This document shows, one piece after another, positions 1 through 11,690 of a stretch of 64,000 bases of DNA (position 1 is its first letter; every line of letters begins with the position of its first letter). Below the pieces are notes generated by a model. It had not been told where the DNA came from. It was given only the letters and a program-made list of their open reading frames with translations, and searched no databases. The stretch comes from Rotaria sp. Silwood1 (Eukaryota; Rotifera; Eurotatoria; Philodinida; Philodinidae). Made by a program: the position numbers and the translations under genes. Location of the stretch: NCBI GenBank assembly GCA_905250075.1, contig CAJNOP010000215.1:227680-291679 (forward strand), read 5' to 3'.

Positions 1-770
1 CCAAAACAATTTAAAAGCGAATTAATCTATCGAGTGTCCCACGAGTAGCCTTTTGATAATAATTTTGAATACCTTGAGTCTGATCTCGTCAAATTGATTG
101 AGTCTTTTGTCAGTAATAGAAAATTGTTTGAAGTCTTTCTTCAAAGGTGAGACACTGATAGAAAGTAGTTTGCATTATGAAACATTTCTTGAATTCAAAA
201 AAATAACCTTCAATTCTTTGACATGGATGCTATTCTAAAAACCATTTTTCTTTCATTTCACTTTCTAATATAAGCATTTAATAGAAAGGCTCCGTCTTTT
301 TTTACCCACACTTACACCCACCCTCTGTTGTTTTACCTTTTTTCTTTTATAACCTTGTAGCTCATATTTAAAAAAATAATTAATTCAAACCTGTGTTGAA
401 GCGAAATCTTCAAAGTTCTTGCTCGCAAGAAAAGAACTTCGAACCAACATGGAGTTTACATGTTGTGTGCATTTCTGAAAATATTACTTTTCACAGGCAT
501 ACTTCTCATACAAAACACTGATGCTCATAATATTCAATGCAGAATTTTATTCTTGAACGAAAAATAGCTAAACCATTTTGTAGCTCTCTTCGAATTTAAA
601 CAGGAGAAGTGTTACAGGTCTTCCAGAAAAGTTTTTTTTTGTATTTTCACTTCAAATATTTATTCTAAAACTTTGACAATTACGTTGAGAAATTCGAAGT
701 CCTACAAAAGTCAGATTAGCTAGGTTCGGTATGATAACTACCTATATTGATACTAGAAATATATTTTTCG
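1..770. other. gene-free AT-rich DNA with a short C-rich telomere-like remnant
   Basis: No reading frame with coding character is visible. At about 303-325 there is a short CCCACA-like stretch (acccacacttacacccaccc) without a matching G-rich arm; it resembles the C arm of the arrays found elsewhere in the window. Confidence 0.5.
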
Positions 771-863
771 GGATGTGGAGTGTAGGTGGGTGGATGTGGG
801 TTGTGGGTGTTGGTATTCTAATCTCTCACACCCACACTCACCCACACACCCCACCCGCACCCT
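771..863. repeat. telomere-like inverted array 1
   Basis: A G-rich arm (771-812, degenerate TGTGGG words) is followed by a 13-nt AT-rich spacer and a C-rich arm (826-863, CCCACA words). On one strand the arms can pair into a hairpin. Reading frames through it (HTHTHP-type peptides) are repeat artefacts. Confidence 0.9.
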
Positions 864-3229
864 CAAGAAAGTTCAATAAGCCCTTGTTGTCAATAATCAA
901 GTGTCTTCTCCAAGTGATACATGTCATCGATAAAAAATCCTTTGAACTCTAAAATGAAAAAAAAGGATTGTTGTGACGTAAGACGAAGTCAATGAACTTT
1001 CAATTGGTGAATAAATAACATTCAATCAATATATGATCGTTAGATGGTGACCATTCAAGATCTAATCGATTTACTAAAATCGTTAATACTCGCATGTGCT
1101 CACCTAGTCATTCTTTTTAGTAAAATCACTTACCAGTTACTTCTTTTTACTGTTAAATGTCATTTTCATATAAAATAACTCGCCTAAGAAAAGGAAAAAA
1201 CATTTACAGATTGATTCAATTAATTATCAATGCAATATTTATGAGTGAGTCTTTCCAAAACAAATTAAAATTAATATGCTTAATTAATAAGTGTTTTGAA
1301 CGATGCATATTTCACGAAAGAAAGGTTCTGTTGGTTAAATGTCAAAGCTTGATGCCGATATTGTCGATGACATTATTAGTAATTGAAATATGTAACTCTT
1401 CACTCACGCCATCGGTTTCATTTAAACTAGGTTGTGTTTTGTACGAGACTATGTTGATAACATCTTAGGGCTTTCTAATAACATCCATCGATGGCTTGGT
1501 CTTTCAAAGTTCGAATATAATTGAGTATTTTCTTGGACCGCCATTCTTGTCTGACTCTACACAAGAGAATTGCTTAAAATTTTAATTTTACAAAAATTCG
1601 AAAACCCATTAAAATTTCGCTGCTGATAACTTTTTCTTCTAAAATTTGTACGCAGCTGTGGTTCACGTTGGTTCACTTCATGAAAAAGGTGATTTAAAAT
1701 ATCTTCTTGGAATCTTGTTGATACTATATGTCCATTAATCTTTACTAAATTTGTCAGAAGTTTAAAAAAAAACTAAAATAAATAAGATAAAAGTAGTTTT
1801 TTTTTCTGAAAAGACTTCATCGATCTTATTCAAAAGCAGTAAATTCTGTATTTTTATACTTTTTTACTCTCTTCAAATAAAAGACTGTGTAAACTGAAAT
1901 TCTTACAAGTGGCTTTTTCTTAAAAAGTAAAACTTTTCTTATAATTTTTCAGAGAGGGGTATTCTATCATAAAAAAGATTTTTTTACAGGACTTTCATTC
2001 CTTGCAATACATTCAAATTGGGACACTAATGAAAGCAAACAATCCATCAAATGATATGACAATTTTTCTAAACTAGTTCGTTTTATGATAAATCGATTTT
2101 CAAAACGTAATAGCCATCTTCAAAGAAAAAGATGGTGTTGAATGACTCATTCTTTAATCCATGTAACTGATTGCTTCTGAATTAAGTTCTGAAAGCTAGA
2201 AAATGATCAATCATTTTTAGTATCAGTTGTTTTCGTTACGCTTGTCGATCGTCACGGTTGCCGTCAGTTCTTTATTTCAATAACCATTACTGCCGTCGAA
2301 TATTACCTGCTTCACAACATCATAAACGTAACAGCTTTATTCTCTTTAACTGTTCATCTTTTCATTTTTACAAGAGCTCATAAAACAAGCAAACTTAATT
2401 GAATGTAAGCTATTGATCCGTTGAGGACAATGAGTCTTTTATGGCATTATCTTTTTAAAATAATTTTCTCTTAAGAAGAAAACGATCTCACTAGGTGAAT
2501 GAAAAAAAAACATCTGTAATAAATTCTCAAATGATCTAGAAATAGCGTATAGAATTGCACAGCATGAATTCATTAGTCATGGTATCAAAGCAAATGTTAT
2601 CAGATCAGAGAATATCTTTGTAAAAAAAAAAGAACTAATGAAAAAAATCGATTTAACATGTTTTGAAATAATGCATCTATAATCGTTAATAATCTTAATA
2701 TTATAGCGTCTATTGAAAACTTCACTAGTTTTATTTAGTTTATTCATTGTAATTGATCAGAGTTGTATGACTTTAATACATGAAAAATGTTTTTTTTCCT
2801 ATTCTCAAGATTTTTTTGAAATGACTGTATCTACATACGTGAAAATCTGTAAATACCAAACGTGGAGTGAATGGGATAAAAAAATTCATAGTCAATGTTA
2901 AGAGATTCTTTTTAAACGGAAGGAAATCTTTCTAAATACCAAAACTTCTACTTTATACAATTGAAAAAAAATCAACAACAGTTTTTTTAAGCCAATAGAT
3001 GCATTTTTAAAATTCAGCTTCTCTCAAAAATATATCACATCTTTTTTCGTCGCTACACATCAGATTGCTCTTAATGGTTTTTAAATGCTAAACATCACTT
3101 TTCAAATAAGAGATACATCGCAATAGTGTTGATAGCATCTTAAAAACTGCCTACAAAGTTACCTAAATGCATATATGCATTCATGAATCGAGATCTATTG
3201 AACTATTTTTGATTAATTTATTTCATAGA
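864..3229. other. gene-free AT-rich DNA
   Basis: I see no gene. Open frames at 1157-1468 and 2713-2901 lack recognisable motifs, and the second opens with TTG rather than ATG. No tandem or inverted repeat stands out. Confidence 0.45.
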
Positions 3230-3877
3230 ATGGAATACCGACTAGAATTAAACAATTGTTCATCATCTGATATACCGAATAGTGTTCGTTGTGGCCAACT
3301 TCAACAACAGTTGAAATATTATAAATTTCATCGTGTACCAACAAAGACTGACAAAGCAGTATTCTATCTATTTTTTCGGAAGGAAGAGGAGATATATTAT
3401 GCTCTCCGAGCTGCAGTATCAATAAAAATTATTTCTCTTGTTAGATATCGCCATCGAAATGCAGTTTCTCCTTCTATACGTCGTTCGGATGATATTCCAC
3501 CTTCTGAACTACAATATCGTTCAGTACCACCTAAAAATATTGTTGATATGATTCGTTACAATTTTACCAAATACTATGATAGATTTGCAAATAGGGTATG
3601 ACATAATCCTTTTTCTTACTTTTCATTGTAACTTGAATCATCTAGGATATTTTCAAATTGTTCGTTCGTCGAGTATCCGAGCAAATAGTTGCTCAACGAT
3701 TGAAGATTCCTGAAGGTATGTTTTTCTTTTATTTTGTTGAGGAAAAACTATTTACCTGTCTTTGTTGTAGTGCACGATTGTATTTGTGAGCTTAATCACT
3801 GGTGGTGGATGAATCATGAATATGTTATTAACAACTCGCAACATGTGCAGAAATTGTTAGACATTTTCTTCAAATAA
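3230..3877 (+). CDS. unrecognised 180-aa protein, three exons
   Basis: Three exons join into one frame: 3230-3595, 3646-3715 and 3771-3877. The two introns (50 and 55 nt) both begin GTATG and end TAG or GTAG, and reading phase is kept at both junctions. The predicted 180-aa protein is basic and starts MEYRLELNN. Its middle contains SVRCGQLQQQL and RYRHRNAVSPS, and its last exon has a Trp-rich stretch (CELNHWWWMNHEYV). No signal peptide or membrane segment is evident. A splice-acceptor-like tttcatag lies one base before the chosen ATG, so the 5' end may be trans-spliced or preceded by another exon; an in-frame ATG at 3167 is the alternative start. I do not recognise the family. The clean splicing pattern is the main reason to believe it is a gene. 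Confidence 0.65.
3596..3645 (+). other. intron 1 of the 3.2-kb gene
   Basis: This 50-nt GT-AG intron begins gtatgacata and ends catctag. It is phase 0: skipping it removes an immediate TGA and restores the frame. Confidence 0.65.
3716..3770 (+). other. intron 2 of the 3.2-kb gene
   Basis: This 55-nt intron begins gtatgttttt and ends ttgttgtag. It is phase 1; the split codon g|tg becomes Val. The short length suits bdelloid introns. Confidence 0.65.
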
Positions 3878-4739
3878 TTTATTTTTAATTTATCTATGAT
3901 AGCATTCATGTGTGTGCTCTGCATGTGAGCGCTTCTATCATTGTGAATTTTCTTATTGTTTTTTTTTCTGTTCAAAGAAAAGATAGCGTTCTTTCACATT
4001 ATTCAATTAACATACGTCTAAATGTTAAAACGATATTCATTGACTTCAACTCACATTAGAAAAAATGGCTACCTTTTTCTTCTAATTTGGTCGCATCAAA
4101 TAATTGATTCGAAATCAAAGAGAATTTAGGCATTTTCCATCATGAGCAATATATCTCACAATTTTATATATACGTAGTTCTCGTACCTCATGATGGAAAC
4201 TAATTTTGGTGATATTGATTTTCTTATAGGAAAAATTAGACTCCTCAATTACAGAAGTAGACAAATATTTTCTTTCATACGTCTTTTATTGTAGTGATCA
4301 ACGAAGATGAAAAGTCGTGTAAGCAAACGAGTCTTGTCAGAGTAGTACTATATATGACATGGTCTAGATCAATCAATGAGTAATTAACAACTATCTGAGC
4401 AGAATAAAGAAGGCTCTTGACTTTCAATGATTTAATTTTTTAGGACTGATATTGATGCGATAGTTGTCAAATGAAGAACTTCATTAATGAAAATAAATTT
4501 TTATCATTTACGAAATTCATGATTTTGTGAGAAAATCAATAACGAAAGAAGTTGTTCGTCATCCAATTATTAGCACAATATATACGTAATATGAACGTCC
4601 ATATCTTTTATACTCTGTTCTTAATCTCATACCAAACACTTCTCTTTTCGTCTTCGTCCGAGTTAGACCATCGCAATTTTGCTTACATTCCTTTGTAAGT
4701 ACTATTATCTTTCCATCGGAGTGAGGTAATTGACACACA
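3878..4739. other. gene-free stretch, end part probably LINE 5' UTR
   Basis: No reading frame is supported. Roughly the last 150-200 bases before 4740 are probably the 5' untranslated region of the LINE that follows. A short dyad (tccatcatgag ... cctcatgatgga) occurs at about 4137-4197. Confidence 0.4.
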
Positions 4740-6524
4740 ATGGAAACTAATTATCACTACTATTCAAGTGGTGAACGAAGATACGTAGGAAATAAACGGT
4801 CTCTGATTAATAACTCATGCAATCAGCAGATAAATTTACAAGAAGCTTCCAATATGGAATCAGGTCATAATGATGATCTTGGCGTACAACGAGAATACAT
4901 TGTAAGTGCATTGGCAAACGATGAATCATTGTTAAATGATTTCTTACAATTTTGTCAACAACAACAAGCACAATGTCGAATTCAAAAAACAGGACACAAT
5001 GTATCACCGTACTATGAAAAGGTTTCGTCAAATAAACCAGTAATTCACAAACAACTAAATCAATCTAAAAAGATGCAATCAAGACTACAAGTACAACAAG
5101 ATGCATCAACGCCAAACAAGCACAGATTAAATGATAGTGCTGAATCAGGAGGATTACCAACACCGAAACAACAACGATCAGGTAATGAACAATTTCAAGA
5201 AAATGAAATAATACTAGATGCACCAGGTGATAGTCAACAGGTGGATACAACATTAAAATGCGTGAAGCAACACAAGATTCATTTTGATCAAGTGAAACGG
5301 GCTGTTTCAAGCAATCTTCCATGTTTCTATATGTCATTTCACCCTACAAATACAGATCAAAAAGTACCATCAGCTTTTAAGGCAGCAGATCAAGTTTTTG
5401 AATATCTAAAACAAAAAAACGTACAAATTGATCGATTTAGTTTCGTAGGATGGGCAGAATCAAAGATCAAGTTGGGAGCAAATGACAAGGAAGACTATAT
5501 TAATCTTATATCAACCGAAGAATGGCCTACTAGTATTATGAATATACCAATAACAATCGAAAAACCGAAGTTTATTCCCGATTGTTTTGCATTAGTCATC
5601 AGATACGTACCACGCGGTATGGATTATGAATTTGTAAAAGAAAAAGTATGACGATCAATCGCATCAATCGTAAATCTAAAGAGGATTCATTATTCATATA
5701 ATCGAACAACAGATGATTATCGCTTCCACGTTAAAGACTTACAAGAGTATAATTGAGCGCTCAACATGAGACGTATATCTATTGGCAATGTTGTAATATC
5801 AATTACACGATTTTTAGAACGCAACAAATTAACGTACTGTACTCGCTGCTGGTGTTTAGGACATATGAGAAATAAATGTCTAGCTACAATGGCTCGCTGC
5901 CGAATATGTCTACAAGAAATTACTGATATTCAAAAACATAACTGCTTTCAACAACCAAGATGTGCTCAATGTGATGGTAACCACCATTCACTTAGTAGTC
6001 AATGTGAATCTATAAAAGCATATAAAATACAACTAAAAGAAGAAGTCGATAACGCACTCGCGCGTGATGTAATACAAAGATTAGAACCAACTAAACAAGT
6101 ATCAATTTTCGATCTAAACGACTTTCCGCCTCTATCTCATCCCAATCGCAACAACATACCGGTCTGGGGATCAAAACAATTACCAAAGCATCAAACAACA
6201 GCTGAATATACAGAGATAACAGGTGTACTTACACCACTAACTAATCAATTGTCAATTATTACTGAAACAAATATTCGAATGGAGAAAAAGTTTGAAGAAA
6301 TGGATTTGCATAGGAAACACGATGCGGAAGTCTTAGAGCTACTACAGAAGACTATGAAAAATACGCTATACTCAATACGTGAGGTAATGGAGATTATGGT
6401 GAGCCCTCTATGTGAGTTAGAGAAAATACAAGGAAAAAGAAAACATCTACCATTTACAAGTATTCTGGAAGAGTTACAAGCTGGTACAAGTAATAAATTA
6501 TCGAAGCAAGTTCCCGACGTGTAA
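4740..6524 (+). pseudogene. LINE ORF1 (gag-like nucleic-acid-binding protein) with two in-frame TGA codons
   Basis: One frame of 595 codons runs from ATG 4740 to TAA 6522-6524, interrupted by TGA at 5649 and by a second TGA in the codons just before 5766. The N-terminal third is Gln/Asn-rich and hydrophilic. The middle (residues about 175-300) has the spacing of the RRM-like gag domain. Three Cys/His zinc knuckles follow, starting near residue 367: CTRCWCLGHMRNKC, then CRICLQEITDIQKHNC, then CAQCDGNHHSLSSQC. A C-terminal helical segment may form a coiled coil. Such ORF1 proteins bind element RNA and assemble the retrotransposition particle. Both TGAs sit where Arg (CGA) would fit the context, consistent with C-to-T change in a dead copy. 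Confidence 0.85.
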
Positions 6525-6835
6525 AAAGAAGGCCTAACAAGCAAAGATAGGATCTCATCAGCTGCATCAAGCAATACAATTACTCAATGAAAGTGATTTC
6601 AACTCTCAAGCCAACAGCTAAGGTTTTTTTTTCCTTTATCTCTTCACACGAAAGACGCAGAAAGAAAGACGCAATCATTATCATATTTAGATAAGCGGAA
6701 CTTCACAGAAAAAGACAATGAGTTTACTTGCTGCATCTTAGATGAGTGGTACTGTACAATCACATTATCTTCAGTGTTACAGCAGTGGGAAGAGTATAAC
6801 AATAAGTATCTACCGTCCGAAAAGTCTCTCTGAAC

Positions 6836-7550
6836 ATTCTATGCTATAATGTGGAAGGCTGGGGTACACGTCATTTAGAAGTAGTAGATCTAGTCTATAA
6901 AGTTGATGCTTCAATTAGTGTCTTAACAGAAGTTGGAGAATTATGGAATAAGTTTTCTATACCTAATTTTAATACTTTTCATCAACTAGGTACAAACAGA
7001 AGTGGTGGCGTGTGTGTCTCTGTAGGAAAAAATTTAAGAGCTACTCAAGTTCAAACAGAAATCGAAAATACTATAATCGTAGATGTTTTTAATCTCTCAG
7101 ATCCTATTCGAATCATTGGAATATATTGGCCTCAGGGTCAAGAGCGCGACCTCGATGATTTAAATTCGTATATAACGCAAGAAACAATTATAACAGGAGA
7201 TTTTAATGCGTCATTAGAAGAATGGAATAGTCCAGCGTCGGATAAACGTGGTAAAATTTTGAAAGAATGGATTGAAAAAAAATAATCTTACATACATTCC
7301 TTCTTCGTCACACTCATCAAAACGCTCCCTGAGAAATATCGATCTTAATTCCCTCAAATATTGATGGAATAAACGCCGAAACAATTTTTTTTGGTACTAA
7401 TGATCATTGGCGAATTGTACTGACATGCGAAAACATAGGTTATGAAATCAGAAATTTTTTCCCTCACGTCAAGTGGCATATTTTTGAAAGAATGCTGGCG
7501 CTTCTTCAAAATTTTTGGATTAAAGAACAAATTATAACATCAGTAGATGA
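6836..7550 (+). pseudogene. LINE ORF2 fragment: AP endonuclease domain
   Basis: The frame includes LNILCYNVEGWGTRHLEVVD, then SVLTEVGELW, GGVCVSVGKNL, IIGIYWPQG and ITGDFNASLEEWNS. These match the exonuclease-endonuclease-phosphatase fold of LINE ORF2: the catalytic Glu of LTE, the GDFNA motif and, after a frameshift, a degraded NDHW motif. A run of eight A at about 7275-7282 shifts the frame; past it the sequence continues as NNLTYIPSSSHSSKRSLRNI and later FFGTNDHWRIVLTCENIGYE. This domain nicks target DNA to prime reverse transcription. The reading ends at the array starting 7551, before any reverse transcriptase. Confidence 0.85.
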
Positions 7551-7688
7551 GTGGTATGGGTGGGTGTGGGTGTGGGTGTGGGTGTGGGTGTGAGTGTGGG
7601 TGTGGGTGTGGGTGTGAGTATGATTCAACGCAAGATACATCGTCACACCCACACCCATACTCCACACCCACACCCACACCCACACACA
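7551..7688. repeat. telomere-like inverted array 2
   Basis: The G arm (7551-7620) is nearly pure GTGTGG/TGTGGG, with two TGTGAG variants. The spacer is about 23 nt (tgattcaacgcaagatacat). The C arm (7644-7688) carries CCCACA words. The array sits at the broken 3' edge of the LINE, and the sequence to its right is not LINE. Confidence 0.92.
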
Positions 7689-7724
7689 GCTTTGTCGACC
7701 CCTAGCCGTAAACCAGAGATGAAA

Positions 7725-8690
7725 CTGGTCTGGATTTTTGACGACCGGTACCGGCATCGGCCTGAAAAAGTCAGACAGGACCGGACCGGTCGGTCTACCA
7801 GTGGATCGGCAACCGAGCGGTCTACCGGTAATGAATGATGTATCGATAATTGACTGTGCTGGAAAAAAGACCAGTTGAAATATGGAAAATTTGATGTCGC
7901 GTGACAAGTTTGATGTGCTAACGAGGGAACATACCGAGGTGTTCAAGCCATTTAGATCCCATCTTTTGGCGACAGATAGACCTCGATGAGGTATGAAAAA
8001 CCTGAAAAGGATTCATCCCCTCGTGCCTTTGTTTCTGAGTTATGATCGTTTTACTCGATTTTTGCCCTACTGCAAGGTATTTCAAAAAAACTCAGATGAC
8101 ATATTTTCGATCTGAAATTTCGTCCATAGATAGGTCTCATCGGCACTAGATTGTTCCAAAAGTCTCAGCCCGAATGAATAGCTTCTTCTTCAGATAATCG
8201 AATTTAAAAAATCCTATATTTTATCAATCATTCGAAAAAATACTGATTTGCCTTCGAAATTCATTATCTCGTGAAGGAAACATCCGCTCGAGGGTGAGAC
8301 TTTTGGAACAATCTAGTGCTGATGAGACCTATCTATGGACGAAATTTCAGATCGAAAATATGTCATCTGAGTTTTTTCGAAATACCTTGCAGTAGGGCGA
8401 AAATCGAGGAAAACGATCATAACTCAGGAACAAAGGCACGAGGGGATGAATCCTTTTCAAGTTTTTCGTACCTCATCGAGGTCTATCTGTCGCCAAAAGA
8501 TGGGGTCTAAATGGCTTGAACACCTCGGTATGTTCCCTCGTAAGTTATATCATATAGATGATACATTTGCCTAGTTTTTCGACATAGTCGGGTATTCAGT
8601 TTGATGGAGAAAAAAATTCAACTATTGTAACAATATCGATTACCGGTCTACCAATTACAGGCCGGTAACCGGTACCGGTACCATCTTTGC
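7725..8690. repeat. ACCGGT-rich repeat island interrupted by a foldback
   Basis: Two GC-richer flanks (about 7735-7835 and 8634-8685) are built from overlapping ACCGGT/TACCGG words and partly mirror each other. Between them lies the 7921-8541 foldback. No coding content is supported. Confidence 0.6.
7921..8541. repeat. foldback/MITE-like element with about 247-bp terminal inverted repeats
   Basis: The left arm 7921-8167 and right arm 8295-8541 are reverse complements with only a handful of mismatches by eye. The tips read ACGAGGGAACATACCGAGG and its complement. The unpaired centre is about 127 bp. There is no transposase. I could not find a clear target-site duplication. Confidence 0.9.
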
Positions 8691-9778
8691 CGTAAATATT
8701 TATCGTAAACGGCTATCCTTTACGACCATAATTGATCAAATACGGCTGTTTACGCCCGTGAGTCATTGACTTGGGTATAACTTTTTAACAAGATTATATG
8801 TGCGCTGTTGCACACAAAAGCATCCATTTTCTGTTTCTTTTCTGTGTGAACAAACGAAAAAAAAATCACTAAATTTTATTTGTTTACTCATTCTTTACGA
8901 TGCTTTCCGACGTAACTGTGGACATGACTTAGAATTGTGATAACGACTGCAGTCGAAGGCGGTTATATTTTTTATCCTTTTCCTGAAAAAACGACTATTT
9001 ATTTAGCTTTTCATCGCTTTGTTGGAGATTGTCTTTCATAAACAAAAAATCAAGTTCAGTCTCTCGAAGCCTTTGCTTTTCTAATTCAGGAGAGACTCGA
9101 GCCTCCCAGGCCTAATGGCTCCGTCGCGTATGATCGCAATATCGAACGCAATCATTTCTCATTTTTTCTATTTGTTGACTAGTTTATTGATGATCAAGAA
9201 CCACAAAAATGTTTTATTTTTAAAACATTGCATCAATTGAAAGAAAGAGTGAAGGGTATTTTTTTTCTTTCCTTCTGACTTAAAATAAACATTCTGCCAA
9301 TTCAAAATTACAGCATTACTCTCTGCAGTAACCTGGAGAGTGAATTTTATCGTTGAAGAAAAATAACAATTTTTTTTCTTTGCGCTATTGCATCGTTCGT
9401 CAGAAGCATCTCATGCAACGTTTTTGCCGGTCTGAGTTAGTGGCAAAATTTCAAAGAATCTAAGTTGAATAAACAATCTTGAAAGCGGGAGCAGAACATT
9501 TTTCCCAGTATAAGCCATATAAAAGTGAGTGTTGAGATTCAAAATCATTCTCTCATTTCACCAAGTCTCAATTGGGAAAGTTCAAAGGTAAATAGCGAAA
9601 CAACGTCTTTTTTCTTTTCAATTTGAAAATATTTTTTACTGGAACTTCATCAGCAAAAAAGATTTATAACCGTCAGCTCTTTTGTTCGAAGTCAGATGTT
9701 TTTCGATTTTTATTCTCATAAGATCTATTTTTGAGGAATAACTAAGCGATACTAATTAGATTCGTGTATTTCCTCATC
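8691..9778. other. gene-free stretch
   Basis: No reading frame or strong repeat is supported. A slightly GC-richer patch at about 9090-9130 has no recognisable identity. Confidence 0.4.
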
Positions 9779-10870
9779 AAGATCCCGATGATGGCTGGTA
9801 TTCTCTTGTATAGTTTCGAAATGCTTGTTTTTGAAGAGTTCCGCATAGGATCCTGAAAAGGTTCAGGAAAAAACTTCATGACAATATTTAATAGGAATTA
9901 GAATGGTCCGAACCAAAGCTTGGTAGGATTTATTAATTTAGGATTTTGACTAGTCTTTTCTTTCATGGTAAGATTTATCTCTGATATAACTATAATTTCT
10001 GACAGGATCCTCCTATCAGGCTTCAGAATAGATCTTCACTGAAATTTGATAAAACCTTGACTGATTCCTTTCTCTTATTGTTGTCAGGATAACGAGTAGG
10101 ATGGACAGTAAATCCTGGTAAGATCCTGCCTTCTCAATTCAGAAAAGCATCTGAGTAAGAACTTAAACAAATGCTGAAAAAGGATTCTGAATCAAGCTTG
10201 ACAGAATTCTTTAGATTTATGATCCTGAAAGATTCTTTAAGGCTTTCTTAAGAAATGAAAACGACTACAAAGAGTAAACAGTAGTCTTCGAAGAGCATAA
10301 CTAAATCCTTTTACTTTCCTGTCAAGATTCTGACTTGGTTTGGAATTGCCTTGCCAGGACTCGAAACGCTTCGTCTTGAAAAACCTTGGACAGGATTCTG
10401 AAAAAGTTACAAAAAGATTCTCAAAATAGGAATGCATAACGAATAAAATCGGATCCTAATCAACCCTTTCGCAGGATTTGCCGGTTCGAGATTCTGACTG
10501 ATCCTGTTATCTTCTTGCGAAGATCCTGGTCTAATGTAGCTATAAATCTTAACAGAATCCTTGTATCAGAATCCAGAACAGATTTGGACAACAATTTGAT
10601 GAAATATTCACCGAATCCTGTGTGCTATTCCTATCAAAACCCCGATTAGGATCGAGAGTAGATCTTGGCATGAAACTATATTTTCAATTCAGAAAAATAC
10701 CTGAGCAGAAACTTGAACAAATCCTAGAAAGGATTCTCTTTCAATATGTGAAATCCTGGAAACAAGAACTATTAGGATTCACGATGGGATCCTGAATGAA
10801 ACCTGGCAAGATTCTTGAGATTCAAGATTCTGAAAGATCCTTCCAGACTTTCTCAAGGAATGAGCAGGAT
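9779..10870. repeat. diverged direct duplication, about 550 bp, rich in AGGATCCTG words
   Basis: Two diverged tandem copies start near 9779 and 10323. Matching anchors are caattcagaaaa (10135 and 10685), the segments near 9976 and 10533 (ataactataa / tagctataaa), and gattctgaaag near the end of each copy. Offsets are about 545-560 bp, rising to about 600 by the end. Both copies are saturated with GGATCCTG/CAGGATC half-palindromes. No gene is supported. Confidence 0.65.
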
Positions 10871-10879
10871 TTGAAATAG

Positions 10880-11230
10880 GGGGTATTTTTAGGTTTTTGA
10901 GGACTATCTAAGGATAGTAGTTACAGATTTTTGAGGGCTATCCTAGATAGCCTTCAAAAAATTACAGATACTATGTTCACATAGTTCTGAAAAAGTTGCA
11001 GGTGCCATCCTTCGATGGTCCTCAAACACCTACAACTACCATCCTTAGATAGTCCTCGAAAACCTAACAGTGTCGTCCTTAGATAATTTTCAAAACCTTA
11101 CAAATACCATCCTTAGATAGCCCTCAAAAACTTGCAGGTACTATCCTAAGACAACTCTAACAAATCACAGGAGCTATGTCCAGGCAGCTCTCAAAAACCT
11201 ACAGATAAGATGTCCAGATAATCCGGAACA
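10880..11230. repeat. 34-bp minisatellite with inverted units
   Basis: Units resembling ccatccttagatagtcctc plus an A-rich tail start at 11005, 11039, 11073, 11107, 11141 and about 11175, an exact 34-bp step. At 10885-10960 the units are inverted (tttttgaggactatctaagg), so the array turns head-to-head near its left end. Confidence 0.85.
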
Positions 11231-11513
11231 ATTTTGAAAAAATACAAGTTCAAACGTCTTCAAAGTGCGAGAAAAACGTGACGATCATTTTTTCGTGCTA
11301 TATTCAAAAAGGGTAAAGTATGGATTATGGACTCTAGTTTGGCTCACGCCAATTTTGGTTCACTTTGTACGATCGCACAAGTACTGCGTTGATAATAAAA
11401 TGGTAATATCAAAGTTATCGTCTAAAGTTTATTCGTTTTAATTGATACTATGACTAACATAGAGCGGTACTGAGAAAGCATATTACATATAAAAAGTAAT
11501 TTGATTAAATTCT
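11231..11513. other. gene-free spacer
   Basis: AT-rich sequence between two repeats. No gene or motif is seen. Confidence 0.4.
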
Positions 11514-11690
11514 ATGTAAAAAAAACCTTAGGGCAATAATTAGATGATAATTGATTAAAAGTTGACGAAAACTGCAGAAGAAGTAATTAAAAACTCTAAC
11601 ATTTTTTGCCGACGAAACTGATTAAAAGCGATGCTTTCTGGAGAATTTGAATCGATTATCATCTAATTATTGCCCGAATGTTTTTTACAT
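11514..11690. repeat. small MITE-like element (177 bp)
   Basis: The terminal inverted repeats are 11514-11557 and 11650-11690. Both contain gggcaataattagatgataa, and the tips read ATGTAAAAAA. The centre is about 92 bp. There is no coding capacity and no clear target duplication. Confidence 0.75.

Larger units (their letters stand above)
4740..7550 (+). mobile_element. non-LTR retrotransposon (LINE), 3'-truncated
   Basis: The element has ORF1 (gag-like, zinc knuckles) followed by ORF2, of which only the N-terminal apurinic endonuclease domain is present. It fits the I/Jockey-like group with ORF1 plus AP endonuclease; the exact clade is inferred. The reverse transcriptase, 3' UTR and tail are missing, and coding sequence runs to the first base of the telomere-like array at 7551. 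LINEs usually lose their 5' end, not their 3' end, so this truncation is unusual. In-frame TGA codons and a homopolymer frameshift show it is dead. Confidence 0.85.

Noticed and set aside
2713-2901. 62-aa frame with a signal-peptide-like start
   Set aside because: It opens with TTG, has no ATG nearby giving the same hydrophobic start, and has no recognisable domain.
5649-5765. Reading the two in-frame TGA codons of LINE ORF1 as recoded codons
   Set aside because: The intact genes in the window use TGA or TAA as normal stops, and the element is truncated and frameshifted, so simple decay explains them.
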